Below are positions 6,909 through 14,602 of a stretch of DNA of 21,439 nt, one piece after another. The notes under the pieces are model-generated. The model was not told where the DNA came from and ran no database searches. It saw nothing but the letters and a program-made list of their open reading frames with translations. Location: NCBI GenBank assembly GCA_005880165.1, contig VBJP01000070.1, forward strand, positions 1-21,439. The letters run 5' to 3'. This stretch comes from Chloroflexota bacterium. GTDB lineage: Bacteria; Chloroflexota; Limnocylindria; QHBO01. Every line of letters starts with the position of its first letter. The stretch's first letter is position 1. Both the position numbers and the translations under genes were made by a program.

Positions 6909-7259
6909 ATGCCTCGTTACGCACTGAACCGACGGGCCTTCGCTCACGCGCGACGGCTCATCGACGCGCGTCAGTACGTCCTGAACAGCGACTGGGGCGA
7001 GGTCCAGCCCAAAGCGGATGACGAGAACCGCTTCCTCGGGTCCCGCTCCTGGGACGAGTACGCCCTCTGGCACCTGGGTTTGACCGACGGAGCGGCCGAC
7101 GGGACGAAGGCGCGCTATGCATTCGTGTTCGGCGACTTCCGCCGGATCCATCGGTCGGGCATCATCGCCTGCCACTTCCGGGCCGCAGAGTGGCGGCACA
7201 AGGAGATCGAGCTCGCCGCGCATCGGCTGCTCCAGTATCTCGACGCGAAGAGCGGCTGA
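6909..7259 (+). CDS. Conserved small protein of unknown function
   Basis: A 116-residue soluble protein without signal peptide or membrane segment. It has dense conserved-looking blocks: MPRYALNRRAF, ARQYVLNSDWGEVQP, ADDENRFL, WDEYALWHLGLTDGA, KARYAFVFGDFRRIHRSG and AAEWRHKEIELAAHRLLQYLD. I recall closely similar proteins in Actinobacteria and Chloroflexota, all annotated as hypothetical. The pattern of many Trp, His, Asp and Arg residues suggests a small folded enzyme or binding protein, but no catalytic motif is recognisable to me. The ATG at 6909 has only a weak upstream purine run. The next gene starts 28 bases downstream with its own promoter-like motif. Confidence 0.8.
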   Translation: MPRYALNRRAFAHARRLIDARQYVLNSDWGEVQPKADDENRFLGSRSWDEYALWHLGLTDGAADGTKARYAFVFGDFRRIHRSGIIACHFRAAEWRHKEIELAAHRLLQYLDAKSG

Positions 7260-7273
7260 TCGACTGCGTCCCG

Positions 7274-7279
7274 TACCAT
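7274..7279 (+). promoter_or_regulatory. TANNNT -10-like motif, possible leaderless start
   Basis: TACCAT ends 8 bases before the ATG at 7288, a spacing that would place the transcription start at or next to the start codon. No Shine-Dalgarno is present there. The same arrangement recurs before der, the glycosyltransferase and ispH. Confidence 0.35.
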
Positions 7280-7287
7280 CGGGCTGC

Positions 7288-9969
7288 ATGCCAACGAAGC
7301 GCGTCGATGGCGGCCCACGGCGCCACCAGGTGAAGCCGCCAACCGGGACAGTCACCTTCCTGTTCACCGATGTCGAGGGGTCGACCCGCCTGGCCCAACG
7401 ACGACCACACGATTACGAGCAGCTCCTCGATCGGCATCGGTCCCTCCTGAGGCAGTCCTTGGCGCGCCACTCTGGCTACGAGGTCGGCACCGAGGGCGAC
7501 TCGTTCTTCGTGGCCTTCGCGAGCCCCGGTGAAGCCCTCCTCGCAGCCGCTGACGGGCAGCGCGCCCTGACCGCCGAGGATTGGCCAGCCGGGGCGGACG
7601 TCGCCGTTCGCATGGGGCTGCACCTCGGCGAGGCGACGGAACGTGACGGCGACTACGTCGGGGTCGAGATCCATCGCGCCGCGCGCATCGCCGCCGCTGG
7701 GCACGGTGGACAGGTCCTGGTTTCCGGAGCAGTGGTAGCCGTGGTTGGTGGCAGCCCGCCGGATGACTTCGGCTTCCGCGAGCTCGGGGAGTTCGGGCTC
7801 AAGGACTTCGATGCACCGACGCGCATTTACCAGCTCACGGGTGGCGGCCTGCCGACGGACTTCCCTCCGCTCCGTGCTCCGCCGGCCCGCCTGACAAACC
7901 TGCCGGAACGACGCTCAAGCTTCATCGGTCGCCGACAGGAGCGCGCGGCGGTTGGGCGAGCGTTGCGAGCCAGCCGCCTCGTGACCCTGACCGGCGCGGG
8001 TGGAAGTGGCAAGACGAGCCTTGCGCTCGAGGCTGCACGCGAGCACCTGACCGACTACGCCGATGGTGCCTGGCTCGCCGAATGCGCAGCGTTGCGCGAT
8101 CCCGATTACGTCGCCACGACCGTGGGCCACGTCCTGGGGGTGGCCGAGGATCCCAACCGATCTGCGCGCGAGGCGCTGGCCGCCTACCTCTCGCGTCGAC
8201 GGGTGCTGCTTGTGCTCGACAACCTCGAGCAGCTGCTGCCGGAGGTAGCTCTCCTTGTGGACGACCTCCTCGAGGCGGCTACCGGGCTGCGCGTGCTTGC
8301 GACCAGCCGGCAGCCGTTGCACCTGACCGGCGAGCAAGAACTCGATGTGCCTCCGCTCGATGTTCCGGATGCAACCGCTCCCGTGGGCAAACTCGCGGCC
8401 GCCGGCGCGGTGCGGCTCTTCCTCGAGCGGGCTCGGAGCGTCGACTCACAATTCGTACTCACGGTTGCGAACCGCGATGCGGTCGTCGGAATCGTGCGCA
8501 GGCTCGATGGGCTACCGCTGGCCATTGAGCTCGCCGCGGCACGCGTCAAGCTGCTGAGCCCGACGGAGATCCTGAATCGCCTCTCGCATGGGTCTGGTGA
8601 GCTCGGTCAGCCAGACGCTCCGCGACCCGGGCGGCAGCGAACCCTCCGCGAGGCGATTGGATGGAGCTATCGGCTCCTCCCGGCGCCGGAGCGCGAATTC
8701 TTCGCCAGGATGTCGGTCTTCGCCGGTGGCTGCGCGCTGGAGAGCGCCGACCAGATCTGCAACCCCGATCGCGAGCTGAGCATCGATTCCCTGGACGCGT
8801 TGGGCTCGCTCGTCGATAAGAGCCTCCTGAAACGCGTCGAGACCGCGAGCGGCAGCCGGTTCGTGATGCTCGAGACGATTCGCGACTTTGCCCGCGCGGA
8901 GCTGGAGAACATGGATCCTGGCGGATTGACAGGTGCTCGGCACGCCCGCCACATGTCGGCTCTAGCGGAAGCCGGGGCACCGGAGATCACGAGGGTGGAT
9001 GGCCGCTGGCGCAAACGTCTCGGCGAGGAGCTCGACAACCTGCGGGCGGCCCTGGCCTGGGCAATCGACGCACAGGAGGCCGAAACGGGGATGCGCCTCT
9101 GCGCCGCACTCTGGCGCTTCTGGCAGATGCGTGCGCTGCTAGCCGAGGGTCGCGACTGGTGCGATCGCGTCCTTGCTCTTCCTTCGCCGGGACCCGCATC
9201 CCGCGTGCACGCGAAGGCTCTGCTGGCCGCCGGCAGCATTGCCTACTGGCAGCGCGACTGGGACCACGCCAACCGCTTCTACCGTACTGCGGTGACGGAA
9301 GCCGAGTCGATCGGTGAAGAAAGGTTGGAGGCCGAAGGGCTGGTGGATCTCGTCTTCCTGATATCCATGAACCCCGCAAGCGGCCAAGCGGACGAGTGGA
9401 TAGAGATGGTGCGCCGCATCAAGGACCTCGGAGAGCGCCTGCACGAACCGATGCTTGCGGCCCACGCCGATTTTGCGCAAGCGGGCCAGCTGATGGCGTC
9501 GGGGGAACTTGGTGAGGCACGCGCGCGAATCGAGTCAGTACGGCTGATCTTCGAGGCATCCGGGGATGTGTTCCTTGCGGGATCGGCCAACAGCATCGCT
9601 GGGGGCATCGCGTTCGCAGCTGGCGATCTCGAAGAATCGCGCATCCGGACTCTCGCGGCCGCGGAATACTTCCATTCCATTGGCGACGAGATAGCCCTTC
9701 AAATGGGCTTGCGAACGCTGGCAAGTGTGGCGAGTCGCATCGGAGAGCCGGCGCGGGGCGCGCGGCTGGAGGGCTTCACTGCTCGGCTGGTCGCCCGAAC
9801 GGGTGGTATGCGGTTCAGCCCACCGTTCGAGCCCGAAGACGCGCTCGAGCTTGCCCGCGGGGCGATCGGCTCGCGAGCAGACGAGGAATGGGCGAGGGGT
9901 GAGCAGATGAGCCGCGACGAGGCCATGGCCGTAGCGCGGACGATTGGACAGCCCGAGTCTCAGCGGTGA
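7288..9969 (+). CDS. Class III adenylate/guanylate cyclase-domain protein fused to NB-ARC-like ATPase and TPR-like region
   Basis: The product has 893 residues; a reading from 7117 would run antisense-like through the preceding gene, so the ATG at 7288 is used. Residues about 18-185 form a class III cyclase domain: FLFTDVEGSTRL with metal ligand D28, EGDSFFVAF with D71, and a transition-state segment GVEIHRAARI with R133 kept but His129 where Asn is usual. Residues about 210-520 form a STAND/NB-ARC-like ATPase with P-loop GAGGSGKT (236-243) and Walker B LLVLDN (D311). The remainder (about 530-893) is helical, Ala/Glu-rich and TPR-like, as in AfsR/MalT-type regulators. There is no DNA-binding domain at either end. 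It is probably a cytoplasmic signalling switch; whether it makes cAMP or cGMP is unknown. Confidence 0.9.
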   Translation: MPTKRVDGGPRRHQVKPPTGTVTFLFTDVEGSTRLAQRRPHDYEQLLDRHRSLLRQSLARHSGYEVGTEGDSFFVAFASPGEALLAAADGQRALTAEDWPAGADVAVRMGLHLGEATERDGDYVGVEIHRAARIAAAGHGGQVLVSGAVVAVVGGSPPDDFGFRELGEFGLKDFDAPTRIYQLTGGGLPTDFPPLRAPPARLTNLPERRSSFIGRRQERAAVGRALRASRLVTLTGAGGSGKTSLALEAAREHLTDYADGAWLAECAALRDPDYVATTVGHVLGVAEDPNRSAREALAAYLSRRRVLLVLDNLEQLLPEVALLVDDLLEAATGLRVLATSRQPLHLTGEQELDVPPLDVPDATAPVGKLAAAGAVRLFLERARSVDSQFVLTVANRDAVVGIVRRLDGLPLAIELAAARVKLLSPTEILNRLSHGSGELGQPDAPRPGRQRTLREAIGWSYRLLPAPEREFFARMSVFAGGCALESADQICNPDRELSIDSLDALGSLVDKSLLKRVETASGSRFVMLETIRDFARAELENMDPGGLTGARHARHMSALAEAGAPEITRVDGRWRKRLGEELDNLRAALAWAIDAQEAETGMRLCAALWRFWQMRALLAEGRDWCDRVLALPSPGPASRVHAKALLAAGSIAYWQRDWDHANRFYRTAVTEAESIGEERLEAEGLVDLVFLISMNPASGQADEWIEMVRRIKDLGERLHEPMLAAHADFAQAGQLMASGELGEARARIESVRLIFEASGDVFLAGSANSIAGGIAFAAGDLEESRIRTLAAAEYFHSIGDEIALQMGLRTLASVASRIGEPARGARLEGFTARLVARTGGMRFSPPFEPEDALELARGAIGSRADEEWARGEQMSRDEAMAVARTIGQPESQR

Positions 9970-9984
9970 GCTACGCGACTCGTG

Positions 9985-10010
9985 CAGTACCCCGATGGAG
10001 CGCGGTACTG
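9985..10010. terminator. Inverted repeat between convergent genes
   Basis: CAGTACC (9985-9991) and GGTACTG (10004-10010) form a perfect 7-bp stem with a 12-base loop. It lies between the end of the cyclase-ATPase gene (9969) and the convergent end of the Cys-rich small gene (10062). There is no T-tract, so a role as a bidirectional terminator is only suggested by position. Confidence 0.35.
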
Positions 10011-10061
10011 GAGGCGTCCGAAGCGGATCACGACGGTCCCGCCAATTGGCATCCGGAGGAG

Positions 10062-10241
10062 CTATGCCTTGTATTCCGGGGGATGCTCGCCGCGATCCTT
10101 GGCGATGGTGCGCTCCATGATGTCGATCGTCTCGGCCACGGACCGGCCGTTCTCATCGGCGGCGGCCTTCAGATCCTCGTACATGATGTTTGACCGGCCC
10201 ATCTGAAGGTGGGCATCCATGCAACCGCAGGTAAGACACAT
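10062..10241 (-). CDS. Small Cys-rich conserved protein (CxxCxC), probable metal binder
   Basis: A 59-residue protein starting MCLTCGCMDAH. The N-terminal C2-x2-C5-x-C7 cluster plus His11 looks like a metal or Fe-S ligand set. The rest (YEDLKAAADENGRSVAETIDIMERTIAKDR) is predicted helical and ends HPPEYKA. I recall near-identical short proteins in Chloroflexota and Actinobacteria without assigned function. The open frame continues upstream to 10535 with a hydrophobic, low-complexity translation antisense to the His-rich gene, so I start at the conserved Met (10239-10241). No good Shine-Dalgarno precedes it, which is the main doubt about the start. It is divergent from the His-rich gene at 10380. 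Confidence 0.75.
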   Translation of the reverse strand: MCLTCGCMDAHLQMGRSNIMYEDLKAAADENGRSVAETIDIMERTIAKDRGEHPPEYKA

Positions 10242-10295
10242 AAGCAACCAGGGCAGCAAGAACTGGGCCGCGTCGAGCCGATACCGCAGCGTGGT

Positions 10296-10313
10296 TCGGT
10301 CACCATCGGTCAC
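10296..10313. repeat. Tandem 8-bp direct repeat, possible operator
   Basis: TCGGTCAC occurs at 10296-10303 and again at 10306-10313, exactly 10 bases apart and so on the same DNA face. It sits in the 138-base gap between the divergent Cys-rich and His-rich small genes, where a shared regulator could bind. Function is inferred. Confidence 0.35.
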
Positions 10314-10379
10314 GAGGAAGTGGCATGGGCTGTGCGCCTCCGAGAGCCGTCGGCTGGGCCGATGGAGGAGGTATCCCGG

Positions 10380-10553
10380 ATGATCAACGACCCTGACCAC
10401 CGCATGCATGAGGACGAGCACCCGCACGTCCACTCGCCGGCCTGCGGGCATGAGACGCGGAAGCACGGCGACCACGACGACTACGAGCACGATGGCCACT
10501 GGCACGCCAAGGACGGAGGCCATTACGATGAGCACGGAGACGTCGCTGGGTAG
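10380..10553 (+). CDS. Small His-rich protein, probable metal-binding/buffering
   Basis: A 57-residue protein with 13 histidines, many Asp/Glu and one cysteine in ACGHE. His pairs such as HPHVH, HGDH and GHWH resemble Zn2+/Ni2+/Cu2+ binding strings. There is no signal peptide, so it is probably cytoplasmic. The start at 10380 is chosen because GGAGGAGG (10364-10371) lies 8 bases upstream; the longer open frame from 10209 is antisense to the Cys-rich gene. I recall similar His-rich small proteins with a VH-x3-CGH motif in many bacteria, generally uncharacterised. The next small ORF follows 10 bases after the stop. Confidence 0.75.
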   Translation: MINDPDHRMHEDEHPHVHSPACGHETRKHGDHDDYEHDGHWHAKDGGHYDEHGDVAG

Positions 10554-10563
10554 GGGTTGACCG

Positions 10564-10758
10564 ATGGGCGGGTCTGATATCGATCACGACCCGGAAGACG
10601 AGATCGCGACCGCCGGCAAGCGCGATCAAGGAACTGACCGCAACGAGGCGCCCGCGCAGGGGCGCGAGCGTGGGCAGCGGACACGGGAGCCGGAGTCGAG
10701 CGAGGACGAGGAGAGCGAGGACAACGACGGCGGACCGCCCTCTACGCGGCGTCGCTAG
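10564..10758 (+). CDS. Small charged, probably disordered protein
   Basis: A 64-residue ORF that begins 10 bases after the His-rich gene. It is almost devoid of hydrophobic residues and rich in Asp, Glu, Arg, Gly and Pro (ESSEDEESEDND near the end), so it would be intrinsically disordered. A weak purine run (GTAGGGG) precedes the ATG. Its TAG stop overlaps the convergent TAG stop of gpsA in a shared CTAG. Position and spacing suggest co-transcription with the His-rich gene; composition gives no homology signal, so it may not be a real gene. Confidence 0.42.
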   Translation: MGGSDIDHDPEDEIATAGKRDQGTDRNEAPAQGRERGQRTREPESSEDEESEDNDGGPPSTRRR

Positions 10759-11765
10759 TGAGGAAGCCCGGCCAGCTCGTCCTTCAGCTCGCGTCCCATC
10801 AAGGCGGCGACCGCCTCCATGGGCGCGCGACGCTCGCGTATGACAGCCGCGACCTGTTCGGCGATCGGGAGCTCCACCCGATGCTCATCAGCCAGCGCCA
10901 GGGCGCCGCGGACGGTGAAGACCCCCTCGGCGATCCCCGGCAGCCGCGGGGCGACGTCCTCCCACGCCATGCCGGAGCCGAGCAGCTCGCCCGCGCGCCG
11001 GTTGCGCGACAGCGGACTCATGCAGGTCGCGATGAGGTCTCCCACGCCCGCCAGTCCTGAGAAGGTGAGCGGGTTGGCGCCGGCCGCGACGCCCAGGCGG
11101 GTCATCTCGGCAAGGCCGCGTGTCACGATTCCCGCCTTGGCGCTGTCGCCGAATCCGAGGCCGTCGACCATGCCCGCGGCAAGCGCGACCACGTTCTTGA
11201 GCGCCCCGCACAGCTCAACGCCGACCAGGTCGGGGTTCGTGTAGATCCGAAAACGTTCCGAGCCGATCAGCACGGCGAGATCCATCGCCAGCTCGGCATC
11301 GGTCGAGGCCACCACCGAGCTGGCCGGCTTTCCGGCGGCGATCTCACGAGCGAGGTTCGGGCCGGAGAGGACCGCCACCCGATGACCCGGCAGCTCCTCT
11401 GTGATCACCTCGCTCATGCGCCGGTGCGACCCCTCCTCTATGCCCTTCACCGCGGAGAGCAGGTCAGCCTCCGGGTACAGCGTCGGAGCCAGGCGCCGCA
11501 GGGCGCCGCGCAGGTGGGCGGAGGGCACGGCCAGGATGAAGAGGCGGAACGGCTCGGCCAGGAAGCCCTCGTCCGTCGCGACGCGCACGTTGGGAGGCAG
11601 CACCAAGCCGGGCAGGTAGCGCACGTTCTCGCGGCGTGACGCGAGCTCCTCGTTTGCCTCCGCCGAGTGCGCCCAGAGCGTAACCGGGCGTTCGGCTTCC
11701 GCGAGGCGGATGGCGAGTGTCGTGCCCCAGGCACCTGCGCCGATGACGCCGACCTGGTCGGTCAT
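10755..11765 (-). CDS. gpsA: NAD(P)H-dependent glycerol-3-phosphate dehydrogenase
   Basis: A 336-residue protein of normal family length. The Rossmann motif GAGAWGTT (residues 9-16) opens the protein. Family blocks follow: FILAVPSAHLRG, SAVKGIEEGS, VLSGPNLAREIAAGKPAS, the catalytic-lysine block ELCGALKNVVALAAGMVDGLGFGDSAKAGIVTRGLAEM, and SGLAGVGDLIATCMSPLSRNRRAGELLG. It reduces dihydroxyacetone phosphate to sn-glycerol-3-phosphate, the backbone of phospholipids. It follows der with a 21-base gap and is probably the second gene of that operon, an arrangement also known in Firmicutes where der, plsY and gpsA cluster. The plsC gene further along this strand uses the product pathway. Confidence 0.96.
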   Translation of the reverse strand: MTDQVGVIGAGAWGTTLAIRLAEAERPVTLWAHSAEANEELASRRENVRYLPGLVLPPNVRVATDEGFLAEPFRLFILAVPSAHLRGALRRLAPTLYPEADLLSAVKGIEEGSHRRMSEVITEELPGHRVAVLSGPNLAREIAAGKPASSVVASTDAELAMDLAVLIGSERFRIYTNPDLVGVELCGALKNVVALAAGMVDGLGFGDSAKAGIVTRGLAEMTRLGVAAGANPLTFSGLAGVGDLIATCMSPLSRNRRAGELLGSGMAWEDVAPRLPGIAEGVFTVRGALALADEHRVELPIAEQVAAVIRERRAPMEAVAALMGRELKDELAGLPH

Positions 11766-11786
11766 CCGCCGAGCATAACGCGGCGC

Positions 11787-13283
11787 TCAGCCGCCGCGGC
11801 GATTCCGCGGCGCGGGACTCGGACGGCTGCGGGCGCCGGCTCGCGCGCCGCCAGCCTGGCGCCCGCCGGAGCGCCGCGGACGTGCCGAGCGTCGGGCCGC
11901 CGCCTCGTTGGCGCGCTGTCGAAAGATCAGTCGGATCGGCGTGCCCAGGAATCCATACTCGGCGCGGATCCTGTTCTCGAGATAGCGCCGGTAACTGAAG
12001 TGGATCAGCTCGGGGTCGTTGACGAAGATCACGAAGGTGGGGGGTCCTACGGCGACCTGCGTCGCGTACAGGATCTTCGGAAGCCGGTTCCGCACGTGGC
12101 TTGGCGGGTGGTCGCGGACCGCATCGCCAGTGATGCGGTTGACATCGGCGGTCGGGATCCTGCGAAAGCGCTCCTCCGCGACGCGTCGCGCCTCCTCCAG
12201 CACCCGCTCGAGGCGCGCACCGGTCTTCGCCGAGGCGAAGACGATATCGGCCCACGACAAGTAGGGCGCCTCTCGGCGCAGGCTGCGCAACCGCTCGTCC
12301 GCAGTCTTTTCGTCCTTGGCGACGGCGTCCCACTTGTTGAGGACCAACACAAGCCCCTTGCCGGCGTCCAGGACGTGGCCCACGACATGGGCATCCTGCG
12401 CGGTGTAGCCCTCCACGGCATCGGTCATCACCACCGCGACGTCTGCTCGATCGATGGCCTTCATGGCGCGCAGGACGGAGTAGCGCTCGATGCCCCGCTC
12501 GATGGCCCCCCGCCGGCGAATGCCGGCGGTATCGACCAGGATCATCGGCTCACCATCCACGACCACTGCGCTGTCGACCGGGTCACGCGTGGTCCCCGGG
12601 ATCTCGGACACGATCATCCGTTCCTCGCCGAGGACGCGGTTCACCAATGTTGACTTGCCGGTGTTCGGCCGACCGACGATGGCCACCCTCGGGGGTCCCA
12701 TCTCCGTTTCGGCGAGCTCCTCCAGCTCGTCCTCGGTGAGCTCTTCAGGGACCGATGCAGGCGCGCGATCTTCAGCGCCTTCGGGCGGCAGGGCCTCGAC
12801 GAGCAGGTCGGCGAGGTCGCCGGTATTGCGGCCATGCTGGGCGCTGACCGTAATGGTCGGGTCGAAGCCGAGGGCGTGGAACTCGGCGCCCTCCTGCTCC
12901 CTGCGCGGGTTGTCGGCCTTGTTGATAACCAGGATCACCGGCTTCTCCGAGCGACGCAGCCGGTCGGCGACCTCGTAGTCCAGCGGCGCCAGGCCGGCCT
13001 GCGCGTCGACCACGAAAAGGATCACATCGGCCTCGGCCATGGCGACCCGCGCCTGGTCCTGGACGCGCGCCTCGATGGGCGTGCCGGGCTCGAGCTCGAG
13101 ACCGCCGGTGTCGACCAGGGTGAACTCGCGGCCATTCCAGTCGCCGGTGGCGTACACCCGGTCGCGGGTGGTGCCCGGAACGTCCTCAACGATTGCGATC
13201 CGCTCCCCGGCAAACCGGTTGAAGAGCGTGGACTTGCCAACATTGGGCCGCCCCACGATGGCGACGACCGGGAGGGTGGACAT
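11787..13283 (-). CDS. der: Ribosome biogenesis GTPase Der (EngA)
   Basis: A 498-residue protein with tandem GTPase domains, the hallmark of Der. The first domain has G1 GRPNVGKST (residues 11-19), G3 DTGGLE and G4 NKAD. The second has G1 GRPNTGKST, G3 DTAGIRRRG and G4 NKWD. A KH-like C-terminal domain follows (about residues 375-455), then a basic Arg/Ala/Gly-rich tail (about 40 residues) longer than in many orthologues and probably rRNA-binding. An acidic linker (EELTEDELEELAETE) joins the two GTPase domains. Der acts late in 50S subunit assembly. I start at ATG 13281-13283, since TACACT lies 7 bases upstream; an in-frame ATG at 13301 would put that motif inside the gene. Confidence 0.96.
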   Translation of the reverse strand: MSTLPVVAIVGRPNVGKSTLFNRFAGERIAIVEDVPGTTRDRVYATGDWNGREFTLVDTGGLELEPGTPIEARVQDQARVAMAEADVILFVVDAQAGLAPLDYEVADRLRRSEKPVILVINKADNPRREQEGAEFHALGFDPTITVSAQHGRNTGDLADLLVEALPPEGAEDRAPASVPEELTEDELEELAETEMGPPRVAIVGRPNTGKSTLVNRVLGEERMIVSEIPGTTRDPVDSAVVVDGEPMILVDTAGIRRRGAIERGIERYSVLRAMKAIDRADVAVVMTDAVEGYTAQDAHVVGHVLDAGKGLVLVLNKWDAVAKDEKTADERLRSLRREAPYLSWADIVFASAKTGARLERVLEEARRVAEERFRRIPTADVNRITGDAVRDHPPSHVRNRLPKILYATQVAVGPPTFVIFVNDPELIHFSYRRYLENRIRAEYGFLGTPIRLIFRQRANEAAARRSARPRRSGGRQAGGARAGARSRPSPAPRNRRGG

Positions 13284-13290
13284 GGGCCGG

Positions 13291-13296
13291 AGTGTA
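13291..13296 (-). promoter_or_regulatory. TANNNT -10-like motif of der
   Basis: On the minus strand TACACT ends 7 bases before the der ATG (13283), with no Shine-Dalgarno between. Transcription would begin at or within a few bases of the start codon, giving a leaderless mRNA. Confidence 0.4.
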
Positions 13297-13314
13297 CCCA
13301 TCCTCGCCGCGTGC

Positions 13315-13320
13315 TACGGT
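13315..13320 (+). promoter_or_regulatory. TANNNT -10-like motif of the glycosyltransferase gene
   Basis: TACGGT ends 7 bases before the ATG at 13328, mirroring the arrangement before the divergent der gene. The two start codons are only 44 bases apart, so the two promoters must overlap. No Shine-Dalgarno is present. Confidence 0.38.
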
Positions 13321-13327
13321 CAGGCCG

Positions 13328-14563
13328 ATGCGGATCGGCTTGGTCAGCACCCGACTCGCCGGCGTGGATGGAGTCTCCTTCGAGGTCGCCAAGTGGGAGC
13401 TGATGCTGAACCGGCTCGGCCACGAGACCCGACTGTGCGCCGGGGAGCTGTCTCCGGAACGCATGGATCAGCGCCTCATCCCCCAGATGCACTTCAAGCA
13501 TCCGCCCGCACAGGCCGTCTCGGCGGCTGCGTTTGACCCTGGCGCGGACCCGGACGAGGTCCGAGCCGAGGTGCAGCGGCTCGCGGCGGAGCTGATTCCA
13601 AAGGTCGGCGCCTGGCTCGACGACGAGGGGATCGAGCTTCTCATCGTCGAGAACGCCTGGGCGATCCCGATGCAGATCCCGCTCGGCGTGGCACTCGCCC
13701 GCCTGGTTGGCGAGCGGCAGGTGCCGGCGATCGGGCACCACCACGATTACGCATGGGAGCGCGAGCGATTTGCGACCTGCATCGTGCCGGACCTGCTGGA
13801 CGAGGCTTTCCCGCCCGACCTGCCGACCGTCCGCCACGTCAGCATCAACGGTGTTGCTGCGGCGGATCTCGAGCGACGCAGAGGGCTCGCCTCGGCGGCG
13901 ATCATCCCCAACGCCTATGACTTCGGTGTCCCGCCCGCGGAACGCGACGATTATTCACGCTCCATGCGCGCCGAGCTCGGCATGGGGTCGCACAACCGCC
14001 TCTTCGTGCAACCCACGCGGGTCGTGCCACGCAAGGGCATCGAGCTCGCCATACAGCTCGTGAGCCGTCTCGGCGATCCCCACGCTCACCTGATGATCAC
14101 CAGTCCGGCAGGCGACGAGGGGATGGAGTACATGGCCCAGCTGCACATGGTCGCCGACCGTCTGGGCGTCGACCTGCGCTACGCCGCCGATCGCTTCGCC
14201 CATCAGCGCTACCACCACGGACCCAAGCGCATCTACGCGCTTTCAGACGCGTATCTCGAGGCCGACATGATCACGTTCCCAAGCCTCTACGAGGGTTTCG
14301 GCAACGCGCTGGTCGAGAGCGTCTATTTCGGCAAGCCGCTGCTGGTCAACCGCTACTCGGTGTACGAGACCGACATCCGCCCGCTCGGCTTCCGGTTCAT
14401 CGAGATCGAGGGGGCCATCACCGACGAGGTCGTCGACGAGGTGAATGCCCTGCTGCCCGATCAGGACCTGCGGGCGGCGAACGCCAAGCACAATTTCGAG
14501 CTCGGGCGCCAGCACCTCAGCTACGAGATGCTCGAGTCCCGCCTCCGCGCCCTGCTGTCCTGA
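13328..14563 (+). CDS. GT4-family (GT-B) glycosyltransferase
   Basis: A 411-residue soluble protein. The N-terminal Rossmann-like half starts MRIGLVSTRLAGVDGVSFEVAKW and includes GHHHDYAWERERF. The C-terminal half has VQPTRVVPRKGIELAI and the EX7E motif in FPSLYEGFGNALVESVYFGKP (E322 and E330), which contacts the nucleotide-sugar in retaining GT4 enzymes. The start at 13328 is taken because the divergent der promoter occupies the upstream bases. The opening motif resembles what I remember of mannosylglucosylglycerate synthase-like proteins that make a compatible solute, but this is a memory-based guess. No sugar-nucleotide or acceptor genes adjoin it, so substrate is unknown. Confidence 0.88.
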   Translation: MRIGLVSTRLAGVDGVSFEVAKWELMLNRLGHETRLCAGELSPERMDQRLIPQMHFKHPPAQAVSAAAFDPGADPDEVRAEVQRLAAELIPKVGAWLDDEGIELLIVENAWAIPMQIPLGVALARLVGERQVPAIGHHHDYAWERERFATCIVPDLLDEAFPPDLPTVRHVSINGVAAADLERRRGLASAAIIPNAYDFGVPPAERDDYSRSMRAELGMGSHNRLFVQPTRVVPRKGIELAIQLVSRLGDPHAHLMITSPAGDEGMEYMAQLHMVADRLGVDLRYAADRFAHQRYHHGPKRIYALSDAYLEADMITFPSLYEGFGNALVESVYFGKPLLVNRYSVYETDIRPLGFRFIEIEGAITDEVVDEVNALLPDQDLRAANAKHNFELGRQHLSYEMLESRLRALLS

Positions 14564-14602
14564 ACAGCCGAAACGCCGGCCAGGTGCCGGTTCATCGGTA
14601 TG

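Noticed and set aside
7117..7287. 57-codon upstream extension of the cyclase-ATPase gene
   Set aside because: It overlaps the conserved 116-residue protein in another frame and has Arg/Ser-rich noise composition; the ATG at 7288 follows a promoter-like motif.
9966..10193. 75-residue plus-strand ORF right after the cyclase-ATPase gene
   Set aside because: It is antisense to the conserved CxxCxC small protein and shows no family-like pattern.
10242..10535. Hydrophobic N-terminal extension of the Cys-rich small protein (VAIVLVVVVVAVL stretch)
   Set aside because: The hydrophobic run is the complement of the His/Asp codons of the His-rich gene, not a real membrane segment.
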